Shown: positions 25,619 to 34,087, numbered from the stretch's first letter. The stretch: DNA of 50,573 nt from RGIG7213 sp045544195 (GCA_045544195.1 JAZPYO010000002.1:1-50573); one strand, 5' to 3'. Numbers and translations: made by a program. The notes: generated from the letters alone by a model not told the origin.

Positions 25619-25652
25619 GCCGCAGATCATCCGAAACGGATATCTGCGGTAT
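25619..25652 (+). terminator. Terminator after DUF4364 gene
   Basis: CCGCAGAT(C)ATCCG - AAA - CGGATATCTGCGG, a 13-bp stem with one bulged C, followed by TATTTTCTTCC. Confidence 0.85.
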
Positions 25653-25693
25653 TTTCTTCCGCAGCACTACGGCTGATTTTTCTTTTTCTCCTA

Positions 25694-25731
25694 TTGACAA
25701 GAAGCCTTGTGTAGTGTATAATTCTTGTCAA
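25694..25731 (+). promoter_or_regulatory. Consensus promoter inside a 10-bp inverted repeat
   Basis: TTGACA (25694-25699), 17-bp spacer, TATAAT (25717-25722). The promoter is framed by TTGACAAGAA (25694-25703) and TTCTTGTCAA (25722-25731), a perfect inverted repeat 18 bp apart. Likely operator for a dimeric repressor covering both promoter elements. Confidence 0.85.
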
Positions 25732-25768
25732 GGAATTTTTCCAAATACACAGCAAAGGTAAATATGAA

Positions 25769-27052
25769 ATGAAGAAATTTTTATTACGCTCCGTATGCTT
25801 GCTTTGCGCAGCTTTAATGCTCTCCTGCACAGAAAGCGTATCGGAAACATCAGCAGAGCCTGCGACATCGATCGAAGAAACAATACCGCAGACAGATGCC
25901 GAAGAGCCGGTAGTAGATAACTGGACGCCGCCTACATACAAGGAGCTTGTTGACAGACTTATGGCAGAGGGCAAGGTCGTTGCGGACTTTGTACGCGACA
26001 TGGGCTTCAAATACGGCGATGCTGAGATAAATCCCGCTATAAACTGGCGCACGCTTGATACCGCAACAGCTATCAATCCCAAGGAAAAATACGTTGCCTG
26101 CGACAGACTCGTAGGCTGGATACTTTTCCGCGCAGGCTATATAGATCAGGATTTCCGCCACGGTCTTAACCTTTACAGATATTTTGAGGAGCACGATTTT
26201 GAGCAGATCGACAGCGTAAGATCGCTCCGCGCGGGCGACATAGTATTCGTAAATCCCGACAAAAACGGCAATCCCGGACACGTATTTTTGTGCGCGGGAA
26301 CGAACAAAAGATATGACGGCGGCTCTGATATAAGGATCAACGGCTCGCTCGGTCCTCAGCCGTTTACAGAGCCGATACACAATTTTGTTCGCGCATACAG
26401 ACCGAATCCCGAAACACTGCCGAACCCCTCTATGCTCAAAATATACGAAACACCCGCAAGTGATACCGCGGTGATCGCCGAAAATTCAACCGTTCTTCTT
26501 GAACAGGAAGCCTCAAACTCAACGTTTTCAATGAAGAAGCAGTATATGCACGGCGAAAAGTATGATCAGTTTGAATTTCATTTGACGCTTTCGTCAAACG
26601 GCAAGGGCGGCTCATCATACGAAACGGACGCAGCCTTCGTCGGCGTAAGACTTCCCGAAAGACGCAGCACGGCAAGACAGGAGGGCGGTATATACCTTGC
26701 ATTCAACGAAACGAACAAGGCTTGCCTGTTCTTCGGCAGAGGCGGCGACAGATATTCCTGGAATTACAGACCTGCGTACATTACGGTCCCCGAGGATTTT
26801 TCAACAGCGCACAAGCTCGTTGTAGTTGATACCGAGGACGTGATAAAGTTCTATATGTATAAATCAAACGGCGATGAATATATGCTTTGCAGTATTCATT
26901 TGAGCGAGGAATACGATCAGGCTGTCGTAACGGATCACGACGGAAAGATCGTATACTCAGGCTCAGCGGTAGTCAGCGACGGCGGATATTTCGGCGTATG
27001 GGCATATAATGCAAATATGACCGCTACCGACATCAGTATGAAGGCATCTTAA
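25769..27052 (+). CDS. NlpC/P60- or CHAP-like lipoprotein with lectin-like domain
   Basis: 427 residues. Lipobox ALMLSC (Cys20), acidic Ser/Thr linker to about 55, then a papain-like region: Cys near 110 in EKYVACDRLVGWILFRAG and His near 170 in RAGDIVFVNPDKNGNPGHVFLC, the Cys-His order and 'GDIVF...GHV' pattern of NlpC/P60/CHAP hydrolases. Residues 235-427 form a beta-rich region (VLLEQEASNSTFSMKKQYMHGEKYDQFEFHL...FGVWAYNANMTATDISM) like concanavalin/LamG jelly rolls. Probably a wall-acting hydrolase with a binding domain. Monocistronic. Confidence 0.8.
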   Translation: MKKFLLRSVCLLCAALMLSCTESVSETSAEPATSIEETIPQTDAEEPVVDNWTPPTYKELVDRLMAEGKVVADFVRDMGFKYGDAEINPAINWRTLDTATAINPKEKYVACDRLVGWILFRAGYIDQDFRHGLNLYRYFEEHDFEQIDSVRSLRAGDIVFVNPDKNGNPGHVFLCAGTNKRYDGGSDIRINGSLGPQPFTEPIHNFVRAYRPNPETLPNPSMLKIYETPASDTAVIAENSTVLLEQEASNSTFSMKKQYMHGEKYDQFEFHLTLSSNGKGGSSYETDAAFVGVRLPERRSTARQEGGIYLAFNETNKACLFFGRGGDRYSWNYRPAYITVPEDFSTAHKLVVVDTEDVIKFYMYKSNGDEYMLCSIHLSEEYDQAVVTDHDGKIVYSGSAVVSDGGYFGVWAYNANMTATDISMKAS

Positions 27053-27123
27053 GTTTATAAAAGGCAAAAACCTTTCCTACGACTTGTAAAAGTCCGTTAA
27101 AAACGGACAATTGAAAAAAACAC

Positions 27124-27160
27124 CCTCCTATAGCAGAATATAAATATCTGCCATAGGAGG
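27124..27160 (+). terminator. Intrinsic terminator
   Basis: CCTCCTATAGCAGA pairs with TCTGCCATAGGAGG (one mismatch) across a 9-nt loop, followed by AATTTTTTT. It ends the NlpC-like lipoprotein transcript and abuts the IS remnant. Confidence 0.85.
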
Positions 27161-27166
27161 AATTTT

Positions 27167-27486
27167 TTTGCCAAGACAATAATTGCGGTTAAAATCCGAA
27201 GGAAATACGAGAGCAGAAATAGGAGCGAAGTTGGGCTTCGGAAAAGAGCAAATACACAATTTCATCGTGATCAAAAACGGTCAACCGGTATTTCGTATAT
27301 CAACACAAAGCAACGGCGGAAAATTTCTTCTCTATCCTCAAAACAGAATGCATTTATCGCACGAAGTTGAAAACCTACAAGGAACCTCGCATCTCATAGG
27401 CGAGTACATTCGCTTCCGCAACAACGATCGTATCCAAATCAAAAAAACTGACCCCGCTTGAAAAACGAAGTCAGTTTATCGCTTAA
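27167..27486 (+). pseudogene. IS3-family transposase remnant
   Basis: A fused fragment. The start, after a stop codon near 27180, reads LRLKSEGNTRAEIGAKLGFGKEQIHNF, the HTH of an IS3-type OrfA. The end reads GEYIRFRNNDRIQIKK and, one frame over, KLTPLEKRSQFIA-stop, the usual C-terminus of IS3/IS150 OrfB ('YN..RIQ.KL.PL..R'). The DDE core between them is gone, and at least one frameshift and one nonsense codon are present. It is dead; ends of the element were not identified. Confidence 0.8.
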
Positions 27487-27651
27487 GATCTGATATTGCC
27501 TGCCATAGAGGTGTTTTTGTGCCGTCCGTACACTTTTTGTCACAACACCCCGTATATTTGATGGCGCACTGACATCGGTCAGGCATAGCTGCGTAGCCAC
27601 GACCGATAGTACTCAGCAATTTTTTAACAGTGATTCAGCCTTTTATTTGTT
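27487..27651. other. Gene-free stretch after IS remnant
   Basis: No gene or clear hairpin seen. It probably contains the decayed right end of the IS3 element. Confidence 0.4.
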
Positions 27652-28290
27652 TTACGGGCGGTAAAATTCGCCATTTGCATCTCGATATATGTACTTTCCA
27701 GTTGCGCCATAGTCGGGCAAATCATCATAATATCTGACGACAGGGATCTTTTTGCCATTCACAAAAGCAGTGTACTCGTGTTCATTGGGTTTAGATGCCC
27801 ACAAGCCCAATCTCCATACCCCAAAGAAAAGACCGATGATATAAACGCATCCTACAAGAGTAATAGCCCAGCAAATAAGAAATAACAGGCTCTTACGGAA
27901 AAACGACCAGAACGTTTGCATTGCCATTCCCTCGGGAGAGCGCTTACGGATGGAAAGAATACCGGGCAGATAGCACAGGAATGCGATAGCAAGCACGAAG
28001 ACCTCGCCCACTATTAAGCCAAGCCAATCACCAAGGCCAAGGCCAGAGTAGTAGCGTCCCTCATTAGATACCACCGCAACGGTAATTATGATTATCAGGG
28101 ACGTCAGAAGGAAAGTGAAGCCCAAATAACCGGCAAGCACCAACGATCCGGTACCGTATCTCGGTTTGACTTCCACGCCCGTATGGATGACCGGCTCCGG
28201 CGCGGTAGGTGCAACAGACCCGATCCGGACACCGCAATTTGCACAAAAGTTTCCATTCACTTCTGTACCACAGTTTTGACAATAAGGCAT
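27652..28290 (-). CDS. Zinc-ribbon membrane protein
   Basis: 212 residues from the ATG at 28290 (AAAGGGG upstream). The start is a zinc ribbon, MPYCQNCGTEVNGNFCANCG (CxxC x11 CxxC), on the cytoplasmic side, then a short Pro-rich linker, then about three to four membrane segments (LVLAGYLGFTFLLTSLIIIITVAVV; VGEVFVLAIAFLCYLPGIL; LLFLICWAITLVGCVYIIGLFF). The soluble tail (NEHEYTAFVNGKKIPVVRYYDDLPDYGATGKYIYRDANG) is unassigned. Divergent from an XRE regulator across a palindromic operator, so probably controlled by it. No transport motif recognised. Confidence 0.8.
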   Translation of the reverse strand: MPYCQNCGTEVNGNFCANCGVRIGSVAPTAPEPVIHTGVEVKPRYGTGSLVLAGYLGFTFLLTSLIIIITVAVVSNEGRYYSGLGLGDWLGLIVGEVFVLAIAFLCYLPGILSIRKRSPEGMAMQTFWSFFRKSLLFLICWAITLVGCVYIIGLFFGVWRLGLWASKPNEHEYTAFVNGKKIPVVRYYDDLPDYGATGKYIYRDANGEFYRP

Positions 28291-28317
28291 AGATAAAGCC
28301 CCTTTCATTTTTACTCG

Positions 28318-28342
28318 GGATGACATTCACTGAATGTCATCC
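28318..28342. promoter_or_regulatory. Perfect 25-bp palindromic operator
   Basis: Arms GGATGACATTCA and TGAATGTCATCC flank a single central C. It lies just downstream of the -10 of the leftward promoter. A second, looser site with the same TGACA/TGTCA half-sites lies at 28373-28391. Candidate binding sites of the divergent XRE protein. Confidence 0.85.
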
Positions 28343-28346
28343 GTGC

Positions 28347-28375
28347 TATAATTTTAGCATAAAATATTTAAAATG
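28347..28375 (-). promoter_or_regulatory. Leftward promoter of zinc-ribbon membrane protein
   Basis: Minus strand: TTGTCA at about 28380-28375, 17-bp spacer, TAAAAT at about 28357-28352. The -35 box overlaps the TGACA half-site of the upstream operator, so a bound repressor would block it. Confidence 0.65.
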
Positions 28376-28427
28376 ACAAGTAGTAAATGTCACAAAATTA
28401 TGAATTTATGCTGAAAGGGATGGGGCA

Positions 28428-28709
28428 ATGTTTATAAATAAGGCCAGAAGCGGAGGTAACAACATCTGTGGCAGGAATATTGCCGCCCTACGCAAAGCCG
28501 CCGGACTTTCCCAAAACCAACTCGCCGGGCAACTTCAACTCCACGGACTGGATGTGGACAAAAACGCTATTCAGCGTATAGAGGCCGGTAAGCGCTTCGT
28601 CACCGACATAGAGCTTGTATATCTGGCCGATGTGCTACAGGTCAACTATGATACCCTGCTGAACCGGGAGGATATAAGAATTGAGCCAATAAACAAAAAA
28701 CAGTGCTGA
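28428..28709 (+). CDS. XRE-family HTH regulator
   Basis: 93 residues. HTH: NIAALRKAAGLSQNQLAGQLQLHGLDVDKNAIQRIEAGKRFVTDIELVYLADVLQVNYDTLLN, the long-loop XRE type (LHGLDVDKN insert between helices 2 and 3). No effector domain. RBS GGGATGGGG. Divergent from the zinc-ribbon membrane protein and likely both autoregulated and repressing it through the TGACA/TGTCA sites between them. Confidence 0.88.
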   Translation: MFINKARSGGNNICGRNIAALRKAAGLSQNQLAGQLQLHGLDVDKNAIQRIEAGKRFVTDIELVYLADVLQVNYDTLLNREDIRIEPINKKQC

Positions 28710-28725
28710 TTCTTGAAAGCAGTTA

Positions 28726-28748
28726 ACCGTCGATATCGGCGGTTTTAC
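28726..28748 (+). terminator. Terminator after XRE gene
   Basis: ACCGTCG-ATAT-CGGCGGT (one G-U pair) followed by TTTTA. Confidence 0.7.
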
Positions 28749-28836
28749 ATCTCAGCTCTTGTCCAAAAGACAAAGCAAAACCGTATGAGACCTTAATAAA
28801 TACCGTGCATATTATTGACTGTGCAGCATCGCAGTA

Positions 28837-28862
28837 AAACGGGGCGCCGAGGCATCGTCCCC
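28837..28862. repeat. REP-like palindrome
   Basis: GGGGCG...CGTCCCC with an internal partly paired GCCGAGGC loop. On the minus strand it is followed by GTTTTA and may end the phage-like transcript. Confidence 0.55.
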
Positions 28863-28890
28863 TACAGAAATATTATAAAGAACATATGGG

Positions 28891-28937
28891 GCGGCTCATT
28901 TTAGGAATTATTTCCATAAATGAGCCGTCTTTTTTTC
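28891..28937 (+). terminator. Terminator at left edge of phage-like cassette
   Basis: CGGCTCATTT / AAATGAGCCG (arms 28892-28901 and 28918-28927), extended by TAGGAA...TTTCCA inside the loop, then CTTTTTTT on the plus strand. The T-run suits rightward transcripts, so it shields the cassette from read-through. Confidence 0.85.
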
Positions 28938-28944
28938 GTCTGTC

Positions 28945-29904
28945 TTACGAGTATATTCTGGCGACTCTGCGGTACGCCTCCTCTACCTGAGCGGGCGTAT
29001 ATTGGCTCGTTGACGTCATAGATGCCTCGTGATACATTCTTATGAACATCTCCTGAGCTCTTGCCCCGGGGCGAAGAAACATCTGGCAAAGCTCCTGCAC
29101 CTTTTTTTCGTAGTTTTCAGACTCGCGCTTTTCAAGCAGAGTTGTTCTGACATCTGCCAGCAGCTTTGTGTAAAACGAGCCGTAAAGGCTTTCCGAATGC
29201 TCCGTATTCGTTCCCGTCAGTCCGTCGTATATGACCTGCACATCGTCCGCCGTCTTGCACTCTGCCAGCTTTCGCATAGCATCGTTATACATTACCGCAT
29301 AATATGCGTTACTGCCGCCGCCAGACGAATATCCGCCGCCTGAGCCTGAGGAAGATGAGGATGATGAGGACGATGAGGACGATGAATTATTCACAGTACT
29401 TGCGTACTTTTTTTCATCAAGCTCCTGTTTGTCCTTTTCTATCTGCAAAAGCTCGTTTTTATACTCCTGCTCTGCTATTTCGGAGTCAGCCTGCGCGTGC
29501 TTTTCGGCTCTTTCGCTCTCTATTTGCAAAAGCTGCTCTGCTTTTTCTCTTTCAAGCTCCTGTATTGCGTTCTGCTCCTGCATATCGAGCTGGCTTACGT
29601 TGTTCTTGTAATTCAACTCCTGCTTGAGCCTTGCATCAGCTTCTGTTCCGCTGTCGGCATATCCGCCCTCATTTATAAAGTAATTGAGGTACTTTTCGGA
29701 TTTCGCTCTGTTTTTCGCCAAGGTATCTCTTGCCTTTGCGTAATCCTGTCCGCTTTGAGAGGCCTTTGCCTGATAGTCGCTTTCGGTAAGCTGTCTTAAC
29801 GCATCGTATACCCTGTCGATGTTTTCCTTTCTGTCCGAGCTGAGAAGCTGCGTCAGCATCTCATAGCTTTTATATGATTTTGAGTTTTTATTATATGATG
29901 ACAT
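28945..29904 (-). CDS. Phage-like coiled-coil protein with poly-Ser linker
   Basis: 319 residues, last gene of the cassette. Residues 1-165 are helical and charged, with a long coiled coil (QELEREKAEQLLQIESERAEKHAQADSEIAEQEYKNELLQIEKDK). Residues 172-200 are a run of about 15 Ser then Gly/Ser. The C-terminus is again helical (ADDVQVIYDGLTGTNTEHSESLYG...). No family recognised. Position after the fibre-like gene and the shape suggest an internal virion or ejection protein, or a tail-associated assembly factor. It starts immediately after the preceding stop. Confidence 0.7.
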   Translation of the reverse strand: MSSYNKNSKSYKSYEMLTQLLSSDRKENIDRVYDALRQLTESDYQAKASQSGQDYAKARDTLAKNRAKSEKYLNYFINEGGYADSGTEADARLKQELNYKNNVSQLDMQEQNAIQELEREKAEQLLQIESERAEKHAQADSEIAEQEYKNELLQIEKDKQELDEKKYASTVNNSSSSSSSSSSSSSGSGGGYSSGGGSNAYYAVMYNDAMRKLAECKTADDVQVIYDGLTGTNTEHSESLYGSFYTKLLADVRTTLLEKRESENYEKKVQELCQMFLRPGARAQEMFIRMYHEASMTSTSQYTPAQVEEAYRRVARIYS

Positions 29905-30687
29905 TTATTCCTCCCGTCGTGTATAGCCGTATATGAATACAGCTCCGTCTGTGCCCGGATGTATGCCCCAGCCGCCGCCTCCGTGTCCGCTCGCTGCTCT
30001 TACGTCATCGTTGAGTGATGCGCCTGCGGCTCCGCTTCCGTAGCCGTAGCAGTCGCCGCCTGCTCCGTACTGCTTTACGCCATCGGGGCTTATCGCGTTT
30101 GCGCCGCCTATACCGCCGCTTCTTGCGTTGGGCGTATATATATCTCCGCCCTCGCCGCCAAAGGCAAAGGCTATAATTTCGTATGCGTCATTTTCAGAAA
30201 TTATCGTCGTTGTGCCGCCGTCATTTTCGGATGAGGGATTTTCGCTGCTCTTTCCCGCCGCTCCGACTGTTACGGAATACTCTCCGTCCATTCTCACGCC
30301 GTTAAGAACGGTGACGCCGCCGCCTCCTCCGCCGTAGCTTACGTCATTTCCGCAATAGCCGCTGCCGCCGCCTCCTATGAGGACCACATCGTACACTCCC
30401 GTAAACGACGGGTATTCCGATGTATTGAACGTATAGCTGCCGCTATGCGTATACGAGCATAAAAGCGTTCTGCACGGGATATATTTATATCCGCCCTCTC
30501 CTATAACGGTATCGGCAAGCTCGCTCATAATCTGGGGTATGAGAGAGCTGTTTATATATTCCTTTATGATATTTCCCGCCTTGTCAAACTCCGCCTTAAG
30601 CGCATCTGCGCTGTACTGCGGAGATGACGGGCAGGTCGGCAATGAGGAAATAATATCAAGGCTTTTATTTAATTTATCTATTGCCAA
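29905..30687 (-). CDS. Glycine-rich phage fibre/receptor-binding-like protein
   Basis: 260 residues. A short helical N-terminus (1-90) that probably attaches to the particle, then a Gly-rich domain from about 95: VVLIGGGGSGYCGNDVSYGGGGGGVTVLNG, VTVGAAGKSS, FAFGGEGGDIYTPNARSGGIGGA, GAGGDCYGYGSGAAGAS, ending GHGGGGWGIHPGTDGAVFIYGYTR. This is the poly-glycine sandwich pattern found in phage adhesins and tail-fibre tips. Likely host recognition. It follows the amidase gene by 13 bp. Confidence 0.8.
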   Translation of the reverse strand: MAIDKLNKSLDIISSLPTCPSSPQYSADALKAEFDKAGNIIKEYINSSLIPQIMSELADTVIGEGGYKYIPCRTLLCSYTHSGSYTFNTSEYPSFTGVYDVVLIGGGGSGYCGNDVSYGGGGGGVTVLNGVRMDGEYSVTVGAAGKSSENPSSENDGGTTTIISENDAYEIIAFAFGGEGGDIYTPNARSGGIGGANAISPDGVKQYGAGGDCYGYGSGAAGASLNDDVRAASGHGGGGWGIHPGTDGAVFIYGYTRREE

Positions 30688-30700
30688 ATTATATATCCTT

Positions 30701-31732
30701 TCAGTTTATCTTATCAAGATTTTCAATGCTGCACCAGGTGTTTATTGACGGCTCGGTCTTCTGCGTTTTGCGGTTTATCTTTTCACCTAAAAGAACGCAT
30801 TTGTCACCGCCCTTAAAGACCTCTCTGCCCTTTGAATCAACGGTCTTGCCGACGGTGAAATCGTATTGCCGCACCCAATCCTTAAAGCTCTTGCCGCCCG
30901 GGTAGTACGTTTTTGCGCTGTCCTTGAGCCTTACGGTATCGCCCTTTCGTATTACCCCGTCATAAGACTGCTCAAACGGTATTTTTATCACCTGCCCTGT
31001 GTATATTCTGTCAGGGTCCTGTATACCGTTGTATTTTGCAAGGCTTCTGTAATCGGTATTATACATTCTTGCGATCTTGCTCAGCGTATCGCCCGTTTTG
31101 ACGGTGTATTCGGTATCGGGCTTTTTTTCCTGTCTTTTCGTTAAGGAAAAGTATTGAGCTATCGTTTCAGCGTGCTTTATTGCAAGGCTTTTAAGATTAT
31201 CGTCGCTTTGCAAAAATTCACATTCCTTTTTGTTCGTGTGAAAGCCGTGCTCGATTATGTAAGAATACTTAACGCTTCCGCCGACAGAATTGCGTATAAC
31301 ACCGTAATAATCGTATGTTTTACCGTTTTCATCGTACGTTCTCGTTTTCACACCACGCTTGTACGTTATGCCCGTTTTTTCATTTATGACAGAAACAGCT
31401 CCGTCTGCAAGAAGGTGGGCAAGTCTTTCCGAATCCTCCAGCTTCACCGATCGGTAAAGCGACACACCGCACGCCTTTTCACTGCCCGCGGCGTTTGAAT
31501 GGAGCGATATGAACAGCTCTGAGCCGAAATCCCTTGCCATTTTTCCTCTTTGCGCAAGACTCGGATCGTCGTCAAGCGTCTTTCTTGTCACCTGTACTGT
31601 AACATCGTTGTATTTTTCAAGCTCCTCTTTCAAAAAGCCTGCCAGAGAAAACATTCTCGTTCCCTCGTAATAGGCAGGATCAACTCCTCGGTTGGACAGT
31701 CTGCTGTGACCGGGATCAAGTGTTATCTTCAT
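30701..31732 (-). CDS. Endolysin: N-acetylmuramoyl-L-alanine amidase with LysM
   Basis: 343 residues. Amidase_3 domain 1-195: LDPGHS (His8), ISLHSNA (His near 78), and the catalytic Glu in YIIEHGFHTNKKECEFL. LysM near 208-251: YTVKTGDTLSKIARMYNTDYRSLAKYNG...GQVIKIP. A C-terminal SH3-like wall-binding domain (258-343). No signal peptide, which fits release through a holin. It overlaps the holin-like gene by 17 bp. It cuts the amide bond between MurNAc and the stem peptide. Confidence 0.92.
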   Translation of the reverse strand: MKITLDPGHSRLSNRGVDPAYYEGTRMFSLAGFLKEELEKYNDVTVQVTRKTLDDDPSLAQRGKMARDFGSELFISLHSNAAGSEKACGVSLYRSVKLEDSERLAHLLADGAVSVINEKTGITYKRGVKTRTYDENGKTYDYYGVIRNSVGGSVKYSYIIEHGFHTNKKECEFLQSDDNLKSLAIKHAETIAQYFSLTKRQEKKPDTEYTVKTGDTLSKIARMYNTDYRSLAKYNGIQDPDRIYTGQVIKIPFEQSYDGVIRKGDTVRLKDSAKTYYPGGKSFKDWVRQYDFTVGKTVDSKGREVFKGGDKCVLLGEKINRKTQKTEPSINTWCSIENLDKIN

Positions 31733-32048
31733 TCTTACCTCCCTTGATCTGTCTTGTTATATCGCTTGCAAGCTCGTACGTGCCGTTTGAGGCAAGTGCG
31801 ACCGCGCAGCCGTTAACGAAGCATAATATATATGCCTCGACGCTTGATGAGCCTGTGAAAAATGTTGCCGCGCAAAGCAGCAGAACTGCGACAATGTATG
31901 ATATAAGACGGGGCGGAATGCGCAGCGGCAATTTATCTGTAAGGAGCTTCAGTCCCTGCGTTATCACCGTTGCGGCGCTGCACGCTCCTGCAAATGTTGC
32001 TATGGCTTCCCATGTAAAAAAGCCTTCTGTACTCAAAGTGCTTATCAC
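31716..32048 (-). CDS. Holin-like small membrane protein
   Basis: 110 residues with two to three hydrophobic segments (WEAIATFAGACSAATVITQGL, LISYIVAVLLLCAATFFTG, AYILCFVNGCAVALAS) and a charged C-terminus (DITRQIKGGKNEDN), the layout of phage holins. Immediately upstream of and overlapping the endolysin gene, which supports the call. Sequence family not recognised with certainty. Confidence 0.8.
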   Translation of the reverse strand: MISTLSTEGFFTWEAIATFAGACSAATVITQGLKLLTDKLPLRIPPRLISYIVAVLLLCAATFFTGSSSVEAYILCFVNGCAVALASNGTYELASDITRQIKGGKNEDNT

Positions 32049-32051
32049 CTC

Positions 32052-32363
32052 CTAAATTCCGAAAAGGTGAGCCAATGCATAGCCGATCAGCGCCGACGTG
32101 ACGGCTGTAAGCACGGAGCTTACAACGGTGTTCACCCTCGATTTTGGCACGTTTTCAAGATCGGTTATCCTCGTATTATGGTTTTTAAGGCTTTCGTTCG
32201 TATGCTTCAGCTCTCCTGTGAGGACTATGAGCGTTTCGCCCATATCCCTTATTTCCTTTGTTATGCTCTTGATATCATTTATCTGATGCTGTAAGGAGCG
32301 TATCTGTATTTCGTGACGCTCTGAGCAAAGGGCGATGCGTTCAAGCTCCTGCTCGCCGTTCAT
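32052..32363 (-). CDS. XhlA-like lysis-associated protein
   Basis: 103 residues from the ATG at 32363, which overlaps the previous stop (ATGA). A soluble coiled coil (LERIALCSERHEIQIRSLQHQINDIKSITKEIRDMGETLIVLTGELKHTNESLKNHNTRITDLE) followed by one C-terminal membrane segment (TVVSSVLTAVTSALIGYALAHLF). This matches the architecture of the XhlA/haemolysin family that cooperates with XhlB holin in Bacillus PBSX-type lysis. It sits next to the holin-like gene. Confidence 0.8.
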   Translation of the reverse strand: MNGEQELERIALCSERHEIQIRSLQHQINDIKSITKEIRDMGETLIVLTGELKHTNESLKNHNTRITDLENVPKSRVNTVVSSVLTAVTSALIGYALAHLFGI

Positions 32364-34078
32364 TGAAGCACCACCCTTTCGACAGTTGCCCTGGCGGACG
32401 GCTCGGAGCATTCGATAACGAGTCTTAAGCTGTCAAATCTACGCAGTCTTATGCGGTGTCTTTGAAGATTCGGCCTGCCCTCGCACTCAAATGTGAAATT
32501 GGAAAAATCAATGCAGGTAAAGTCGAAAACGGGGTTTGAAAACTCACCGTTTTTGCCGACTGTCACCCTTTCTGCGTTATTCGGCACAAGAGTGACTGTA
32601 ATGCGGCTGTTCGTTTCGGGAAGCATTGAAACGTACAGTCTGTATAAGTGCTTCCGTCTGAGATATCCGAAATCGGCAAAGCCGCTTTGCCATATCGCCT
32701 TATACGTTTCGCCGTCATCTGTGTATACATCGGGATCAAATACGTATATTCCGTCGTTTTTCAGAAGCAGCGCCTCGTCCTGATACTGCAAAACGGTAAG
32801 AGCGTCTATTCCGTCAAAGAAATACCAGCTTTCCGAGGAGTACGCGTATACCGCCGCTATACCGCCTGCGTATATCCATAATTCCTTATAGCATTCAAGA
32901 TCGCACACTTTGCAATTCTGCAAAAACTGCCCTGACAAAAGCGGAGATATTTTATCGGATATGCATTTTGCGTTTCTTTCGTCCCTCACCGTTGTCGATA
33001 CCCACTTATAAACACCCGTTCCGTTAACGGTCACAGGGCAGTTATCGACCAGAGCGCCGCCCCCTCTTACACAGCCTGCTTTTGCATTGAGGGGGAATAT
33101 CGGAAATGAGGGCCTGTCATATCCGTCGTAATCGACGCTTGATACGGTAATGTACCACGCGTCCCTGTCGGTGAACACGCAAAGGGTGGAATAATGCCTT
33201 ATAAGGCTCGTCACATTGCCGCCGTCACCGACGGTTATATAGTTTTCCGCAGGGATATAAAGCGGGTCTGCTCCCTGCGCTGTTATATCAGAATAGTATA
33301 TCACGTTGTCCCCGCCGTAGAAGAACACACGGCTGTCAACGCTTGTGCCGTACAAGCAAAAATCCCTTCCGTACAAAAGGTCTGACGGTTTTTTTTCATC
33401 ATACGTTTCAAATGTCACGCAAAGGCTTTCCGCAACGCTTCCTTCCGGAATATATGACATCTTCAGCGTATGTGTTTTTTCATCGTATTGGTAATCCTGA
33501 TCTATTAAGAGCGAGCCGTTCTCCGTCACGCTTATAACGCTTTTGGCAATGCTCGGCAGAACGAAATCTCCGCCGTTTCCGTTTGGAGAAAACGTTATTT
33601 TCGCCTTATTGCACAAAAGATTGAGCGATTCGTGAACAGTGCCGCCGCCGCTGTTCGGAGCGGCGATGGCAACTGTCGGAATATACGCTTCGGCATCTGA
33701 AAACCAACCGTTGTGATAATAAGCAACCATATCTTCAGATACGATATACGCTCTGTTTGCAAAGGTGAAATACGAAAACGGTTCATCGGACTGCATTTCA
33801 TATTCACGTATCACCGTTCCGTTTTCATCACAGGCGTATACAGTGCTTTCACGCTGGTAAAGTATCACACTGCCGAATACATACACGCTTTTTATATCGG
33901 GGCTCTTTATGACGGCGCGGTAGCCGTACCGCTTTTTCAGCTTACCTTCCGATGTTATGCGGAAATTACGCATATACTGCGCTGAGGATATTGCCCCGCT
34001 TACTTTTTTTGTACAGTCAACACCGTCAAAGGCGCTGACCGTCATAAGATTTGAGGGCGTTTTTTTAAAAAGTGCCAC
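32360..34078 (-). CDS. P22 gp10-like packaged-DNA stabilisation protein
   Basis: 572 residues, beta-rich throughout. The N-terminus SAFDGVDCTKKVSGAISSAQYMRNFRITSEGKLKKRYGYRAV has the 'N-(Y/F)...G-(K)...R-GY' pattern of the gp10/short-tail hub family, and the middle shows repeated propeller-like blades (DSRVFFYGGDNVIYYSDI, LCVFTDRDAWYITVSS, YKELWIYAGGIAAVYAYSS, EALLLKNDGIYVFDP). Such proteins close the portal and build the short tail of podoviruses. The annotation rests on pattern and gene order. Confidence 0.65.
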   Translation of the reverse strand: MALFKKTPSNLMTVSAFDGVDCTKKVSGAISSAQYMRNFRITSEGKLKKRYGYRAVIKSPDIKSVYVFGSVILYQRESTVYACDENGTVIREYEMQSDEPFSYFTFANRAYIVSEDMVAYYHNGWFSDAEAYIPTVAIAAPNSGGGTVHESLNLLCNKAKITFSPNGNGGDFVLPSIAKSVISVTENGSLLIDQDYQYDEKTHTLKMSYIPEGSVAESLCVTFETYDEKKPSDLLYGRDFCLYGTSVDSRVFFYGGDNVIYYSDITAQGADPLYIPAENYITVGDGGNVTSLIRHYSTLCVFTDRDAWYITVSSVDYDGYDRPSFPIFPLNAKAGCVRGGGALVDNCPVTVNGTGVYKWVSTTVRDERNAKCISDKISPLLSGQFLQNCKVCDLECYKELWIYAGGIAAVYAYSSESWYFFDGIDALTVLQYQDEALLLKNDGIYVFDPDVYTDDGETYKAIWQSGFADFGYLRRKHLYRLYVSMLPETNSRITVTLVPNNAERVTVGKNGEFSNPVFDFTCIDFSNFTFECEGRPNLQRHRIRLRRFDSLRLVIECSEPSARATVERVVLQ

Positions 34079-34087
34079 AGTACCTCC

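Noticed and set aside
29340..29395. Possible frameshift or phase-variable tract in the coiled-coil phage gene
   Set aside because: The repeated GATGAG-type codons encode the poly-Ser linker and keep frame; no mononucleotide run long enough for slippage.
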